From positions 1,240,001 through 1,304,000 of the forward strand of contig CP084609.1 in assembly GCA_025917655.1 (NCBI GenBank): a DNA stretch of 64,000 bases, read 5' to 3'. The position numbers and the translations under genes were made by a program. Of this stretch, positions 11,717-23,902 are shown piece by piece. The stretch is from Chlorella sorokiniana (Eukaryota > Chlorophyta > Trebouxiophyceae > Chlorellales > Chlorellaceae). The notes below the pieces were generated by a model. It worked only from the letters and a program-made list of their open reading frames with translations, was not told the DNA's origin and searched no databases. How positions within the stretch are numbered: position 1 is the stretch's first letter; every line of letters begins with the position of its first letter.

Positions 11717-13587
11717 GCCTTCTGCGACCTGCACGGTGGGCGGGCAGCCGAGGCGTGCGACCCGCAGCGGCGCCAAAGCCGCAGCCGGAGCCCTGGCCCT
11801 GCCTGTGCCAGCATGGCAGGCTCAGCGCACAGTGGTTGGCCACTCGTGGCTGAGCCTGACCATGTGTGTCGCTGCTGCCCCCCCCACCCCTTGCCCCGCA
11901 GACGACATGCAGTGCGCCGAGGATTACGTGCGGTACTGCTGCCGCCACCTGCTGGACAACTGCCGCGCAGACCTCAACTTCATCAACAGCATGATCGACA
12001 AGACCGCCATCGCGCGCCTGGAGCAGGTGGGCGCATGCGCGCCGCATTTGCGCGCCGCAGCTTTCGCTTGGGAGCGTCCGAGCCGCCCTTACTGCGCCTG
12101 GGGTGTCGGTGACGCCGCATCCGCTGGCCTGCGCTGCTGTGGTCACTCCTTGCGGGCTCCTACTGCCAGCCTGTGACCGCCCGTCTCCCCCATTCTCCTC
12201 CGCCTCTGCCAGGTGGCCAACTCCTCCTTCAAGCGTGTCTCTTACACCGAGGCCATTGAGATCCTGGAGGGCGTGGTGAAGGACGGCAAGAAGAAGTTTG
12301 AGTTCCCGGTGTCATGGGGCATCGACCTGCAGGTGCGGCGGAGCCCAGCGCCGCAGGCGACATGCCACCCCGCCTGCCTCCACGTTTTGCTGATTAAGCA
12401 ATCCGCGACTGTGCTTGGGATTGGCTGTCTTGCGAGGGGCGGCTGAGAGCTCCTGCCAAGTGCTCATGCTGGCTGTCTGGGCGACCCTGCTGGCCTGCCT
12501 TGCCTCCCCCTGCGCCTGCTGCAGAGCGAGCACGAGCGCTACCTGACTGAGGAGGTGTTCAAGCAGCCCATCATCGTGTACAACTACCCCAAGGTGCGGC
12601 GCGGCGGTTGAGACCAGCCTGCCAGCGCAGCAGGGGTGCCAGCCCGCCCGACAGCCCGCCTGACAGCGAGCCCGACAAAATGGTCAGCAAGCTTGACATG
12701 GCGGACAGCATCTCGGACAGAGCGGCAGTTGGGCTGACCCCGCCGACCAGCCAGCCCCTCTGCCCTTCCGGAGTGCCGCTCTGACGGCGCGCCCTTGGCT
12801 CCATGCCGCACGTGCCTCCTCGCCTCCCCCAGGAGATCAAGGCCTTCTACATGCGCCTGAACGACGACGGCAAGACGGTGGCGGCCATGGACGTGCTGGT
12901 GCCCAAGGTCGGGAGCTGGTGGGCGGGTCGCAGCGCGAGGACCGGCTGGACGTGCTGACGCAGCGCATCACTGGTGGGCCCGCCCGCACCGCCGCACCCG
13001 CCGCAACCCCGACCTCGCGCGCCAGGGCCGCCGTGCAGGCGGACATGCGCTGCGAGGGCTGCGGATGCTGCGCCGCTCCCTGTTGCTGCACCGCGCTCAC
13101 CCGGCTGCCCTCCCCCTGCCCGCCCGCCTGGCCTCACGTGCCATGCGCCACTGCACCTGCAGACGCGGGCATGCCCCTGGAGCCGTACAGCGGCTACCTG
13201 GACCTGCGCAAGTACGGCACCGTGCCGCACTCCGGCTTCGGCCTGGGCTTCGAGCGCCTCATCCTGTTTGCCACGGGTGGGTGGGCAGGACAGCTGGGGG
13301 CAGCTGCGCGTCGCGCGCCGCTGCCTGTTGCCTGCAGCCTGCTGCTCTGAGGGTGCGTGCCGCGGCTTTACCCGGTGTGCTTGCAACCGTTTACATGCCT
13401 GCCTCTGCACCTGCAGGCATAGAGAACATCCGCGATGTGATTCCCTTCCCCAGGTGCGCGCTGGCTTGGCTGCTGCGCTGTGTAGTGTTCTGTTCTGCCT
13501 GGGTTTTGCCAGCTCATCTAGTTCCTTGACGCTCCCCATCTGCATGCCTGCCCTCCGTTCAGGTGGCCCGGCAACGCCAGCTACTAG
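8720..13587 (+). CDS. Asparaginyl-tRNA synthetase (class IIb)
   Basis: Charges tRNA-Asn with asparagine. Fifteen exons: 8720-8977, 9103-9328, 9775-9894, 10168-10286, 10445-10589, 10856-11093, 11285-11433, 11643-11735, 11902-12026, 12213-12332, 12525-12593, 12833-12973, 13163-13276, 13417-13453 and 13563-13587; about 659 residues. The N-terminus ([18 protein letters not shown], rich in Arg/Ser/Ala) looks like an organelle targeting peptide; an internal Met before AEANGSS could give a cytosolic form. Next comes a short coiled coil and the OB-fold anticodon domain ([16 protein letters not shown]). The class II motifs follow: motif 1 region ([16 protein letters not shown]), motif 2 ([16 protein letters not shown]) and motif 3 ([15 protein letters not shown]), with the usual family ending ([12 protein letters not shown]). 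A helical Lys/Glu/Ala insert at 10,905-11,093 splits the catalytic domain. It resembles the WHEP-like insert I recall from plant cytosolic AsnRS. Three exons are out of frame by one base at G/C runs (9204-9208, 10901-10905, 12911-12913). Confidence 0.93.
9706..9765. repeat. 15-bp tandem repeat, four units, in AsnRS intron 2
   Basis: Units start at 9706, 9721, 9736 and 9751 (CTGCGCCGCGCTGAG). The last differs at one base. The array ends 9 bp before the intron 2 acceptor (AG at 9773-9774), where a polypyrimidine tract would normally lie. Confidence 0.95.
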
Positions 13588-13892
13588 CTTGGCCACTCCA
13601 GCAGGCAGCAGCAGCAGCTGCGGCGGCAGCAGCGGTTGAGCACCAATCTGTGGAGGCGCTTGTGCTGCATTGCTGCACGGTGCATCTGGCCTCCTTGATG
13701 CCGGCCGCCCAATGCAACAGGTGTTCTTGTTTGATAGAATTTCATTGTTCTCATTCATATTGCAAACCCTGCTTGATCTTCAGAAAGGTAATGTTGCGGC
13801 GGAGCGCGCTGTGCACGCCAAGCTGCGCATCCTCAAAACGCGAAGTGGCCACATGGATGGCTATTCCGCGTTCAGAAGTGAGACCTAGCACG
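13588..13892. other. AsnRS-RAD54B intergenic interval
   Basis: 305 bp between two plus-strand genes. It holds the AsnRS 3' UTR, a GCA/GCG-rich stretch around 13,605-13,635, and a more AT-rich part at 13,720-13,800 that is the likely RAD54B promoter/leader. No gene seen. Confidence 0.5.
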
Positions 13893-16800
13893 ATGGATCA
13901 TGAAGGCGATGCAGCGGCACCCAGTGAGAATGCAAACGAGAACACCGCCCCGCCAGCTGCTCGCGGCCCCGTCCTGGGGCTGAAGCGCCGGCCGGCATTT
14001 AATGCCCCGGCTGTAGTTAAGAAGCTGGCGATTGCGGCGCCCGGTGCAGTCCCTCGCCCTGGTGGCGGCGGCAAGGCCGCCAGCTGCTCACAGCCAAGAG
14101 AGCCCGGCGGCACGTCCCAGTCCTCTGGCGAGGCTCGGTACTTTGAAGTGAGTTGACAATGCCAAACGTGATGCCTTGGTTGTGAGGCGCCAAGTTCATG
14201 GCCCTGCATCTAGCCGCCCGCAGGTCTTGCCTCGGTCAACCCATTGCTTTCCTGATGCTGTTCCACCCGACAGGTGCTGTACTGCAAGTATCAACCCTCC
14301 AAGAAGCTGCGCAAGAACAAAAGCTTTGCGGACGGCATCCTGGAGGTCGCCGTGGACACGAAGCGCGCGGTGCGGGCTTTATGGGTGCTGCGCCCACCTG
14401 GCCGCGTTGCGGGCTTTGTGGGTGCTGCGCCCACCTGGCAGTGGTGGCAGCGGATGCTGGGCAGTGCTTGCATGCCTCCGTGACTGCAGCTCCCTGTCAG
14501 AAGTCTTTGCCAGCCATGCTGGACGCGCCTTGTGCCTTGCTTCGACCTCCTTTCATGTTCCGCAGGTGCTGCTCGACAGCGAAGGCAAGCAGATCAGCGC
14601 TGCCACGCTGCGCGGCGTCAACGTTGCCACCATGGGCGCAGGCAGCGACGTGATCGTGGGCAACTGGGAGGTGGAGGTGCAGGAGGCGGCAGAGACAGCG
14701 AAGTTCAAGTGAGTGCTGCATCGCTGCTTGCACATTGAAGCTGGGTGCTGGCCAGCGGCTGTCGATCTGCGCCGTTGCCCGACTGGCCTTCACGCTTCTG
14801 CCTGCCGCAGAAGCGGCGAGCTGTTCCTGAAGCCCAGTGCGGAAGCGGTGGCAGCCACGCTCTCTGCGGCCGCGACCGGCCGCAAGCAGCTTGGTGGCGG
14901 CGGCGGCTTCCGTCCCCGGCTGGAGCGTTCAAGCGGCCGGGCTTGGCTGGGGGCGCAGAAGGTGCTGCAGCTGCAGCCAGGGCAGGGACCTCGACTGCCC
15001 CGGCGCCCCGCTGGCTGCATGATCCGACCGTGGAAGGCGCCATTGTGCTGAACGCACAGCAGTGGAACGGCGGCAAGGGCCAGCTGGCTGGCGGCCGGCC
15101 CGTGTGCCCCGTTGTGGTGGACTCCTACATTGCCCGCCACCTGCGCCCGCACCAGGTAGCCGCCAGCTGCCGCAGCCGCGTGCTTGCCACGCACCCTGCA
15201 GCTGAGCTGCATTGCCGACCCTGAGGGCTGCCGCAGCGCCGCAGCTGGTCCATCGTGCCGCCGAGGCGCGAGGCTGCAGGATATGCTGTGCCTTGCTGCG
15301 GCTGCTGTGCCACGCTGCGGCTGCCGTGCCCGCTGCACCCCCCGCAGGTGGAGGGCGTGCGCTTCCTGTACGAGGCGGTGATGGGCCTGCGCGGCCCCGG
15401 CCAGACTGGCGCCATCCTGGCGGACGACATGGGGCTGGGCAAGACGCTGCAGGTGCTGGCGCTGCTGTGGACGCTGCTGAAGCAGGGGCCCGAGGTGAGG
15501 GGCGGCGAGGCTGGCCTCCCCCGCACAGCGCGGTGCTCAACAACAAAACACAGCCTGTGCGGGAGGGCCGCGGCCAGGGACACGGCCCTGTACCTGCTTC
15601 GGATCCCTACTGCCATCCCTCTGACACCATGGTTCATCCAAATCGCGGCCTAGTGCCCCCTCTGTCCAGGGCCGTCCCGTGGTGCGCAAGGCGGTGGTGG
15701 TCACGCCCTCCAGCCTGACGCAGAACTGGGCAGACGAGGCACGCAAGTGGCTGGGCGACGAGCGGATGCGGGTTTCAGTGCTGTCATCGGGGCCAGAGGG
15801 CAAGCAGCAGGCAAGCAGCTCACATAATGCCGACCGAGTCAAGGACCCACTCCTTCCCTGTGCCGCTGTCGTCTGCGGTGTTTCTTTGCCTTGTTCTTCG
15901 ATGGCCTGCTGCCTGCCCCCATCCTCAACCGCTTCGCTGCCGCCTGCCTGGCTTGCCCCGGCTTCGCGCCAGGTGCTGGACTTCAAGGTGGGGGCTGTGT
16001 GCCGGGTGGCGGCAGTGAGCTACGAGACGCTGCGCAAGCACGCCGCCGACCTGGCAGGCTGCGTCGACCTGCTGGTTTGCGATGAGGGGCACCGGTGGGT
16101 TTTGCGGTCCACAGCTGCTCTGCCTTGACTGTTGTACAGAGCCTTGGGATGCGCACCCCTGATCTATAGCTGTTGCACGCTGCCGCCTGTCCAATGCCAC
16201 CCTCCTGCCCCTTGCTTCCTCTGTGCCAGGCTGAAGTCAGCGCAAGGCAACAAGACCATCAGCGCGTTGACCAGCCTCAACTGCCCGCGCCGCGTGCTGC
16301 TCACAGGCATGCGGCTGCGCGTGGGCTTTCCAGTTGCTTCCCAGCTGCGTTTGTGCTCAGTGCGTGCCTAGCACACTGCTCACAGTCACAGCTGGCAGCA
16401 TCGTTCCCGCCCGCACCTGCAGGCACGCCCCTGCAGAACAACCTCTCCGAGTTCTACGCAATGGTCAGCTTCGTCAACCCCGGCTGCCTGGACAGCCTGC
16501 CCAAGTTTGAGCGTGTGCTGGCGGCGCCCATCAACAAGTCGCGCGACCGCAACGCGACGGCGGCGGAGCGGGAGCTGGGGGAGCAGCGCTCAAGGCGCGC
16601 CCTGTCCTCGCAGGCACCGCTGTCCCCGCCGCAGCCGGAGCCGCAGCCGCACCCGCAGCAGGACTCTCTGCACTCGTCCTGCCCTGTTCCCAACGCCTGA
16701 AGCCCCTCCCCCGCCTGTCCCCGCCTGCACAGGGAGCTGTCCAAGCGCGTCGAGCCCTTCGTACTGCGGCGCACGCGGGAGGTCAACGCCAAGTACCTGC

Positions 16801-18860
16801 CGCCGCTGTCCAACTACGTGGTGTTCTGCAGGTGGCTGAGGGTGCCAGTGGCCAGGCTGAGCGGTGCTAGGCTGGCTTGCTGGGATGAGCGGCTGCAGGG
16901 GCAGCAGTGTACTCAGCGGGCCGGGCATGTTCCTGCGCCGCTCTGCCTCGCAGGCCCACGCCGCTGCAGCTGCGCCTCTACAGCGCCGTGCTGGGATCCT
17001 CTGTGGTGAAGAAAATGCTGGTTGGGTCTGGCAGCGACTTTGGCGACCAGGTGAGCCCGTGGTGGTGGCTGGATGTGCTCCGGCCCATACCTTACTGCTG
17101 CCAGTCTGACCAGGCTGTTGCGTTCGAAACATGCCGCTACCCGATCCTTGGCATGCCCGCCTCCTGCCAAGCTGCAACCCACCAATCTGCAGGCTCTCAC
17201 CGTGCTGACCAACCTGCGCAAGATCTGCAACCACCCGACGCTGTACACCCCAGAGGGGGACCCGGCGGCGACAGCAGCGGCAAGCATGACGACGACGAGG
17301 CCCAGGGCTTCGACCCCGCCGAATCAGGTGGGCACTCTGGCGAGGTTTGTGTGGCAACCAAAAGGTGTGCAGGGTGGTATGCCGTCATGCAGCTGCTTTT
17401 GCGCCTGCAGGCAAGATGGCGGCGGTGGGCGTGCTGCTGCACGAGAGCCTGGTGACGGCTGGGGAGCGGGTGGTGGTGGTCAGCCAGTCCACGGCTGCGC
17501 TGGACCTGGTGCAGGTGGGTGGCTGGATGAGGGGCCGGCCGCCTGAAGGCTGGCCCTGCGTGTCATCTTTGGGACAGCTCTCTGGCTAGTGCAATGGTGG
17601 CAGCGTTGTCACTACCGCCTCCCCCTCCTCTGCAGAAACTGTGTGCTGCCCGCGACTTCTCCACCGTGAGGATTGATGGCGGCACAGACGTGAGCAAACG
17701 ACAGGACACCGTCACCTCCTTCAATCACTACAGCGTGGGGCAGGCAAGCGCGGCTCCTCCGCCTGCTGAGCCACCTCTCTGCTGCCCTGCACTGCGGATT
17801 TGGCCGAGCAACCTGCCGCCTGCTTGCCCGTGCCCGCAGGTCTTCCTGCTGTCCACCACCGCCGGCGGCGCGGGGCTCAACCTGACAGGGGCCAACCGGC
17901 TCGTGCTGCTGGACAGGTGTGACGAGAGGGCTGCAGGCTGCTGCCTTCAGTGACCTGGCGACTCGATGTGCTGTGACAGCTGTTCCCCATCCATCAGAGT
18001 ATTCTCTCTCCCCCTCGTTCCTTGCAGTCACTGGAACCCGGCGATGGACCTGCAGGCGATGGCGCGTGTGTGGCGAGACGGCCAGCGAAAGCCGTGTGTG
18101 GTGTATCGCCTACTGACCACAGGTTGCAGCTTGATCGCCCGCTTGCTTAGAGCCCCAACAGAGCGCTTGCACTCCCAACCGTACAACAAGACCCGCGCTT
18201 GTCCCAACAGTTCAACATTGCCCTGCAGGCACGCTGGATGAGAAAATGTACCAGCGCCAGCTGAAGAAGGGTGACTTGGCAGCAGCCACTATGGGCGGCG
18301 GCGGTGGCGGCGGCGGTGGCGGCGGCGGTGGCAGCAAGGCTGGCGGCAAGTTCAGGCAAGCATTGCGCTGTGCTGTCATGGCTGATGGTGTTGCAATATT
18401 GCGCACTTCCCTGCTGCTGACCTGCTCGCCACTCCGCATGGTTCTGCAGTAAGGATGAGCTGAAGATGCTGTTCAACCTGCGCACCGACACCGCGTGCGA
18501 CACTGCTGACCTGCTGCACCAGGCGGCAGGAGCCGCCCGCTCCAGCGAGGAGGGCGACGCCCAGGCCGCAGCATCGGCAGCTGCAGAGTTTGTGGACGTT
18601 TCGGAGAGCTGCGCAGATGCGCCGCTGCGTGCCGCCATCGACGCCGGGCACGTAACGTTTGTGCACCTGGACCGGGCGCAGCAGGCAGCGGCAGCAGGGG
18701 CAGCAGCGGCGGCTAGCGATGCGGAGGATCCTGCCCAGAAGCAGCAGCAGCAGCAGGGCAAGGAGGGAGCGAGTCAGGGGGCGCTGATACGGCACAGGAG
18801 CACGGGGTGGAAAGCCTGGAGGTGGAGGAGGAATGCGAAGGCTGGGGCGCAGCAGAGTGA
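13893..18860 (+). CDS. RAD54B: DNA repair translocase RAD54B (SNF2 family)
   Basis: A Swi2/Snf2 dsDNA translocase that works with Rad51/Dmc1 in homologous recombination. Eighteen exons (13893-14147 to 18450-18860), about 917 residues, close to human RAD54B as I recall it. The N-terminal domain ([17 protein letters not shown], then a Gly/Val-rich barrel-like part) matches the accessory domain of RAD54B rather than RAD54. Helicase motifs: [31 protein letters not shown], then [44 protein letters not shown] poly-Gly run (18,296-18,333) lies after the helicase core. Four introns use GC donors (16307-16422, 16595-16732, 17744-17839, 18356-18449) and a fifth may (15811-15972, in frame if retained). 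One-base frame offsets occur at 14914-14917, 17255-17259 and 18777-18781. Allowing for the last, an acidic tail ([13 protein letters not shown]) ends at TGA 18858-18860, which I prefer to the basic alternative reading. Confidence 0.92.
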
Positions 18861-19372
18861 ATTACATGGTATGCCACAAAGCTTCACTCCAATTTCGTTT
18901 CCCTGCCCTATGTTTAATATTTTGATACTGCCTTTACCAAGCGTGATCGCTCCTTCCACTCCCCTCAGCTGTCGACGCTGCATGTGCTGGCGGCTCTGCG
19001 TGGCAGCCTTGCCCGTGTGTAATCCGCGCTCAACCCATGCCATTCCCCACTGATGAACATGTTATTCAGTCAGACAGCCCACCTGGGCTTCCATCCAAGC
19101 GAGTCAACAAACCTGCTTGCACCCAAGAGACTCAGAGTCTGCCGGCAGGCCGCACTGCGATGGTTCGTTCCAATCGCCTGATTAGCATGCAGTCGCAAGC
19201 CAAAAGGACTTCAATCTGGAAGCCTGAAGTACAACCTGTTCTTGAGGTACGCCGAGGTGCTATCCCGATCGGCCCCTTTTGAAGGACTAGTGGAGCAATT
19301 GGGCTTGGTACCGACGTTGACTTTGGGTCGATTTCGTTTATTTCAAGCAGCCGCAGCACACATTTCTGCAAC
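18861..19372. other. RAD54B-ChlI intergenic interval
   Basis: 512 bp, noticeably less GC-rich than the genes around it. It should contain the RAD54B 3' UTR and the promoter/leader of ChlI. An in-frame stretch at 19,037-19,282 is open but has no recognisable motif. No other gene seen. Confidence 0.5.
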
Positions 19373-22209
19373 ATGCAGCAGCGGGCTTGCACAGCCGCGC
19401 CCTGCGCGGCTGCCCCGGCTGCCCGGACCCTCTCGACAGCACGTCCAGCTAGATTCACAGCACATGTCCAGCGGCGGCAAGCTGGTGCGGCCCCCAGCAG
19501 CGCGCCCGCTTGCTGCTGGTCTCCGCAGTTGCAGCCCCCGAGCGGCTTCAGGCCAAGAAGCGGCCAGCATTCCCCTTCACGCGGTTGGCGGGGCAGGAGG
19601 ACATGAAGCTGGCGCTGCTGCTCAACGTCGTGGACTCGTCGATTGGCGGCGTGCTCATCATGGGCGACCGCGGCACCGGCAAGTCTGTGGCTGTGCGTTC
19701 CCTGGTGGACCTGCTGCCCATGATTGACGTGGTGCAGGAAGACCCCTTCAACTCCCACCCCACGGGTGCGTGCGGTAGCCATAAGGCTGGCAGTTGCCGC
19801 ACGTCGGCTGCCGCTGCCGCATCGCCCAGCCCAGCTGCCTGTGTCTGCTCTGCTGCTTGCAGCTGCCACTTCTGGTTGGTGCAGCACTCATCATGAACTC
19901 CGGTTGAGGGCCACCTCAGCTGCCGCAGCCTGGGCACCAATGCGCGCTGCCGCGGCCCGGGCAATCACGCCTGCTGCCCACACCCTGCCGCCCACACCCG
20001 CACCCGCCTGGGCCCCTTGCCGGCCTGCTGCAGACCCCAAGATGATGGGCCCCGACGCGCTGCAGCAGTTCTCCAAGGGCGAGAAGCTGCCGGCCACCCA
20101 GATCCGCACGCCGCTGGTGGAGCTGCCGCTGGGGGCCACCGGTGCGCAGGGCGGGCGCCGAGAGTCCGGCAAACATCAAATGCTCCGCTCTCACAGCCGG
20201 CAGCCGGCCTGGACATGCCCCCGGCCATCCTCGCCACTTTGCTTGTTTGCCTGCCGACAGGCGGCGCTTGCTTTGGCCCGCACCCACCCCGGCGTGCCCC
20301 CCCTCTGTCTGCTGCAGAGGACCGCATCTGCGGCACCATCGACATCGAAAAGGCGCTGTCGGAGGGCATCAAGGCGTACGAGCCGGGGCTGCTGGCGCGC
20401 GCCAACCGCGGCATCCTGTGAGCAGCCGCACGGGGGGAGCGGCGTTTTTCTATCAGTATTGATGTGATTGTTGTGAAGGGGGCGAAGGCGGCTACCGGGG
20501 TGCACCAGCCGTCCTGGCCCGCGCCCGTCTGTCGCCGCCCTGACCCCCTCCTCCCTCCCCCTGCTGCTTGTGTGGCCAGGTACGTGGACGAGGTGAACCT
20601 GCTGGACGACGGGCTGGTGGACGTCGTGCTTGACTCGGGTGGGTGTGGTCTCTCTTGCTGGTGTGTGGGCGTGCCTGGCCTCTGTCGGCAGAAGCGAGGG
20701 AAGGCTGTCGGCGCTTCCGCTGGTGTCGTGTGCTGCCGGGATGTCGATGTGGGGCCGCCACCGCATCAAGGGAAACTGTAGTAGAGGTCGGGTTATAGTT
20801 GCATGGGGGAAAGGGTTGCGCTCCACTCTGCGCCGCCGACCTCGCTCGGCCCCCGTGTGAGCCGTGCAGCCGCGGGCGGCACCAACACCGTGGAGCGCGA
20901 GGGCATCTCCATCGTGCATCCCGCCAAGTTCATCATGATCGGCAGCGGCAACCCCGCGGAGGGCGAGCTGCGCCCGCAGCTGCTCGACCGCTTTGGCCTG
21001 TCGGTGACGGTGGGCACGCTGATGGATGTGGGGAGCGCACACAGATGGTGATGGACCGCATCGCATACGAGGCCAGCGCCGACAAGTTCGCGGAGCAGGG
21101 TGAGGGGGCGGCGGCCGCAAGGGACGGGGCGGGACGCCGGCTGCGCGGGCCCTGCCAGCCCGGCGCCAGCGTCAGCAGCTGAAGCCATCCCCACAAGATA
21201 GAACATGGAAACATGGAACAGCTGGCAGCGCGCGCACCTTGGCTCAATGCTCCCCCTGGCCCCCCTCCCCCTTGCCTGCCGCAGTGGAGCCCGACCAGGA
21301 GGCGCTGCGGCAGCGGCTGGAGGCGGCGCGCAAGCTGCTGCCGCGGGTGCAGGTGCCTCGCGAGCTGAAGCTGAAGATCAGGTGGGCCAGGGGCCCCCGG
21401 GGGTGCAGCAGCCCGCCCCTTGTCCCTTCCCGCGCCTCCACCTGCAGCGCCTGCGCCAAGATGCCCCGCCGACGCCCTTCTTAGCGGTTGTACGGCACTC
21501 TGCCCTCTGGCCAGCACGCTCTATTTGTTACCCCGGGTCCCCGAACACACGAAACGCAGCGAGCTGTGCTCCTTCCTGGACATTGACGGCGTGCGCGGCG
21601 ACATTGTGACCAACAAGGCGGTGCGCGCATTCGTGGCGTACGAGGGCCGCACCGCCGCCACCACGGAAGACGTGGAGCGCATCGCCCGCTGGTGCTCAAC
21701 CACCGGTGCGCCGCCGCCGCTGGAGCAGGGGAAAGGGGGAGGTGGGGGCGTGGGCCACGCCCTGCCGCCCGTTGCTGCCACGCCACATGGTCGGGGCTGC
21801 CTTGCTGGCTGCTGCCTGCTCGGGCCCCAAGCGTCCTGCTGCCTGGGGGTGCACAGGGCAAGGCCTTCCATGCAAGGCCTGCGCCAGCTAAGGGCCCGTA
21901 TGCGCCCGACAGAGCAGCAAACAATCAGTGCACGCGTGAATCATGAAATCCTACAGCTGGCAGGTCCTCCTCGTATCCACCACCAACAAAACGAAGGGGC
22001 GTGTCCCTGCCCGCAGGCTGCGCAAGGACCCTCTGGACCCCATCGACGGCGGCACCAAGGTGCGCATCGCGCTGCGCCGCATCCTCAACCCCGACGCCTT
22101 CAAGGCGGAGCAGGAGCGCAGGAAGAAGGAGGAGGAGGCCGCCAAAGCCGCGGCGGGCGACCGCGCAGGCAAGAAGGCAGGCGCGTGGTCGGGCCTGCCC
22201 GGCCGGTGA
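19373..22209 (+). CDS. chlI: Magnesium chelatase subunit ChlI, plastid
   Basis: The AAA+ motor subunit of Mg-chelatase (with ChlD and ChlH), which inserts Mg into protoporphyrin IX, the first committed step to chlorophyll. Exons: 19373-19765, 20034-20141, 20318-20417, 20580-20638, 20870-21099, 21285-21381, 21560-21705, 22017-22209; about 441 residues, against about 420 in other algae. The first ~60 residues ([19 protein letters not shown]) are a typical chloroplast transit peptide. Mature motifs: [19 protein letters not shown], Walker A GDRGTGKS, Walker [12 protein letters not shown], sensor/Arg-finger region [20 protein letters not shown], then [20 protein letters not shown]. Three one-base offsets at G/C runs (19491-19495, 21030-21033, 21685-21687) interrupt the frame. 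The last, if it is a missing C, restores the family's LNHRLRKDPL at the exon 7/8 join. The C-terminus is a Lys/Glu-rich tail. Confidence 0.94.
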
Positions 22210-22619
22210 CCACCCCGCCTTCTGTGTGTTTTGGGCCGCAGTTTTGCTCCCACCGCTGCTTCTCCCCGCTGCTTCTCCTCCTCGCACCCTGCATATCATC
22301 CTCGCATGCAAACCTTGGTTCCTATGTAATGGACGCCACACAACAATGTTGGAAAGCTGCAGCGGTCAGGGAGCCCGGTGGCACGCCAGCTGTCAGCCCG
22401 CTGGGGCGCTGGGTGGTGTATTGCTGAAGCAGCCCTTCATGTACTTTCCCGCTGCTCAACCTCCTTGGGAAGCCAGATTAGTCGAGGGAAGCACTGCTCG
22501 AGAAGGCAAAAGGAAAAGAGCTTCGCGCCTCCTTGCCTGGTGCGCCCGACCCATATCTGAAGGGCGGCCACACACGACCGATCATCAGTGCAGGCACCAT
22601 TGCAGCAGCAGCAGCCGCG
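22210..22619. other. ChlI-Tim9 intergenic interval
   Basis: 410 bp between co-oriented genes, comprising ChlI 3' UTR and the Tim9 promoter/leader. An in-frame upstream ATG at 22,533 could lengthen Tim9 by 29 residues, but Tim9 proteins are short, so I did not use it. Nothing else seen. Confidence 0.5.
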
Positions 22620-23313
22620 ATGGACCCAGCAGCGATGCAGGGCCTGCCCCAAGACCAGCAGGCCAAGCTAATGCAGGCTATTGATCATATGCAAGTGCGG
22701 GACAGGTATGCCATGTTGCGGTAGCAGGCGTTCAGGCCGCGCTGCGTGCCTGCGAGGAAGCACCTGCCGCCGGGCGCATCCGCCTGCCGTTGATGTCAGG
22801 CTGCCGCCCTTTCACTTGTTGTATGCTCCGGCCCCTCCCCCTGCTCTCTGTTGCAGCCTACGCATGTACAACAGCCTGGTTGAGCGCTGTTTTCGCGACT
22901 GCGTCGAGTCATTTCGGCGGAAGGACTTGGATGCCACGGAGGAGAAGGTGTGTGCGGGGGAGGGAGGAGGGGGTGATGGGCCTGCTTCAAGTTGCACAAT
23001 GGGTGTCGTTGCCTTGCAACAATACAAGAGGCCTCACCCAAAACAGGGGCTGCTTAGTGTTTTGTGCCTGCATGCTGCTGCTGCCTCGCTGCGGTCCGCA
23101 GCGAGGTCGCCGCCGCCCTGGGCGTGGGCTGCGGGCGAAGCCGCGCTGGCATCATCCGCCTTCTCCCCGCCTCGTCTGCTGCAGTGTGTGCAGTCGTGCT
23201 GCAGCAAGTTCATGAAGCACTCTTCGCGGGTCGGCCTGCGCTTCGGCGAGCTCTCTAGTGAGGCTGAGGGCCAGATGCAGCAGATGCTGGCAGGGCAGCA
23301 GGGCGGCAAGTAG
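22620..23313 (+). CDS. TIM9: Mitochondrial small Tim chaperone Tim9
   Basis: An intermembrane-space chaperone that forms the Tim9-Tim10 hexamer and escorts hydrophobic precursors to the TIM22 and SAM complexes. Three exons: 22620-22705, 22857-22947, 23185-23313; about 101 residues, the usual size. The twin CX3C signature is complete: CFRDC in exon 2 and CVQSC opening exon 3, separated by VESFRRKDLDATEEK. The context MYNSLVERCFRDCVESF and the tail KFMKHSSRVGLRFGEL identify Tim9 rather than Tim8, 10 or 13. Exon 3 contains an extra Cys just after the second motif (CVQSCCSKF). The frame is intact. Confidence 0.95.
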
Positions 23314-23902
23314 GCCCGCCCGGAGGCCATGCCCGTGGCAGCCATGGCAGGGCCCTTGGCTCTCGCCCAGTTTTGCGTCAAACCTCCCTTTCTGCTTTAT
23401 GCGCCAGGAACCCTGCCGCTGATTGCTGCCCTGTCCCACGCCTGATAAGTTCCCTGTCGTGCAACTGAGCTTTGCTGCCCAAAAGGATAGATACCTGCTC
23501 CACCTTAAATAAACAAAGCAGATATCTACGTTTGAACGTCAGGAAGGGCAGTGCCATCCTCCTCGCTTGCACCAGCGGCGTGCCCGCAGGTAGCGGCGCC
23601 AAAGCCCAATCCGCCAGGTAACGGCACCAAGCCTGTCATTGAGCTTTCCGTCCCGTATGGCATTGATTTGTGATCGTGCAAGACAAGCCTGCATGGGTTC
23701 AGCACGAAAGCTTCACGACTTGGCGCCTCGTGCGTGGCACCCCGGCAACCTCGCCTGCGATGCTGACACCCGAAGGTGCTCTAGATCTATCTTGCACTGC
23801 ACAACAAACGGGTGCCTCAGACGCAGGGAGCCCTCCCCAGACATGTCGGCCTCATAGCCGCCGAGGCCGGCTTCCTGCAACCCGCTACGGTGCACCAAAG
23901 AC
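23314..23902. other. Tim9-membrane protein intergenic interval
   Basis: 589 bp. The first part is the Tim9 3' UTR; 23,460-23,540 is AT-rich with a run reading CTTAAATAAACAAAG. The rest precedes the signal-peptide gene. No further coding signal. Confidence 0.5.
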
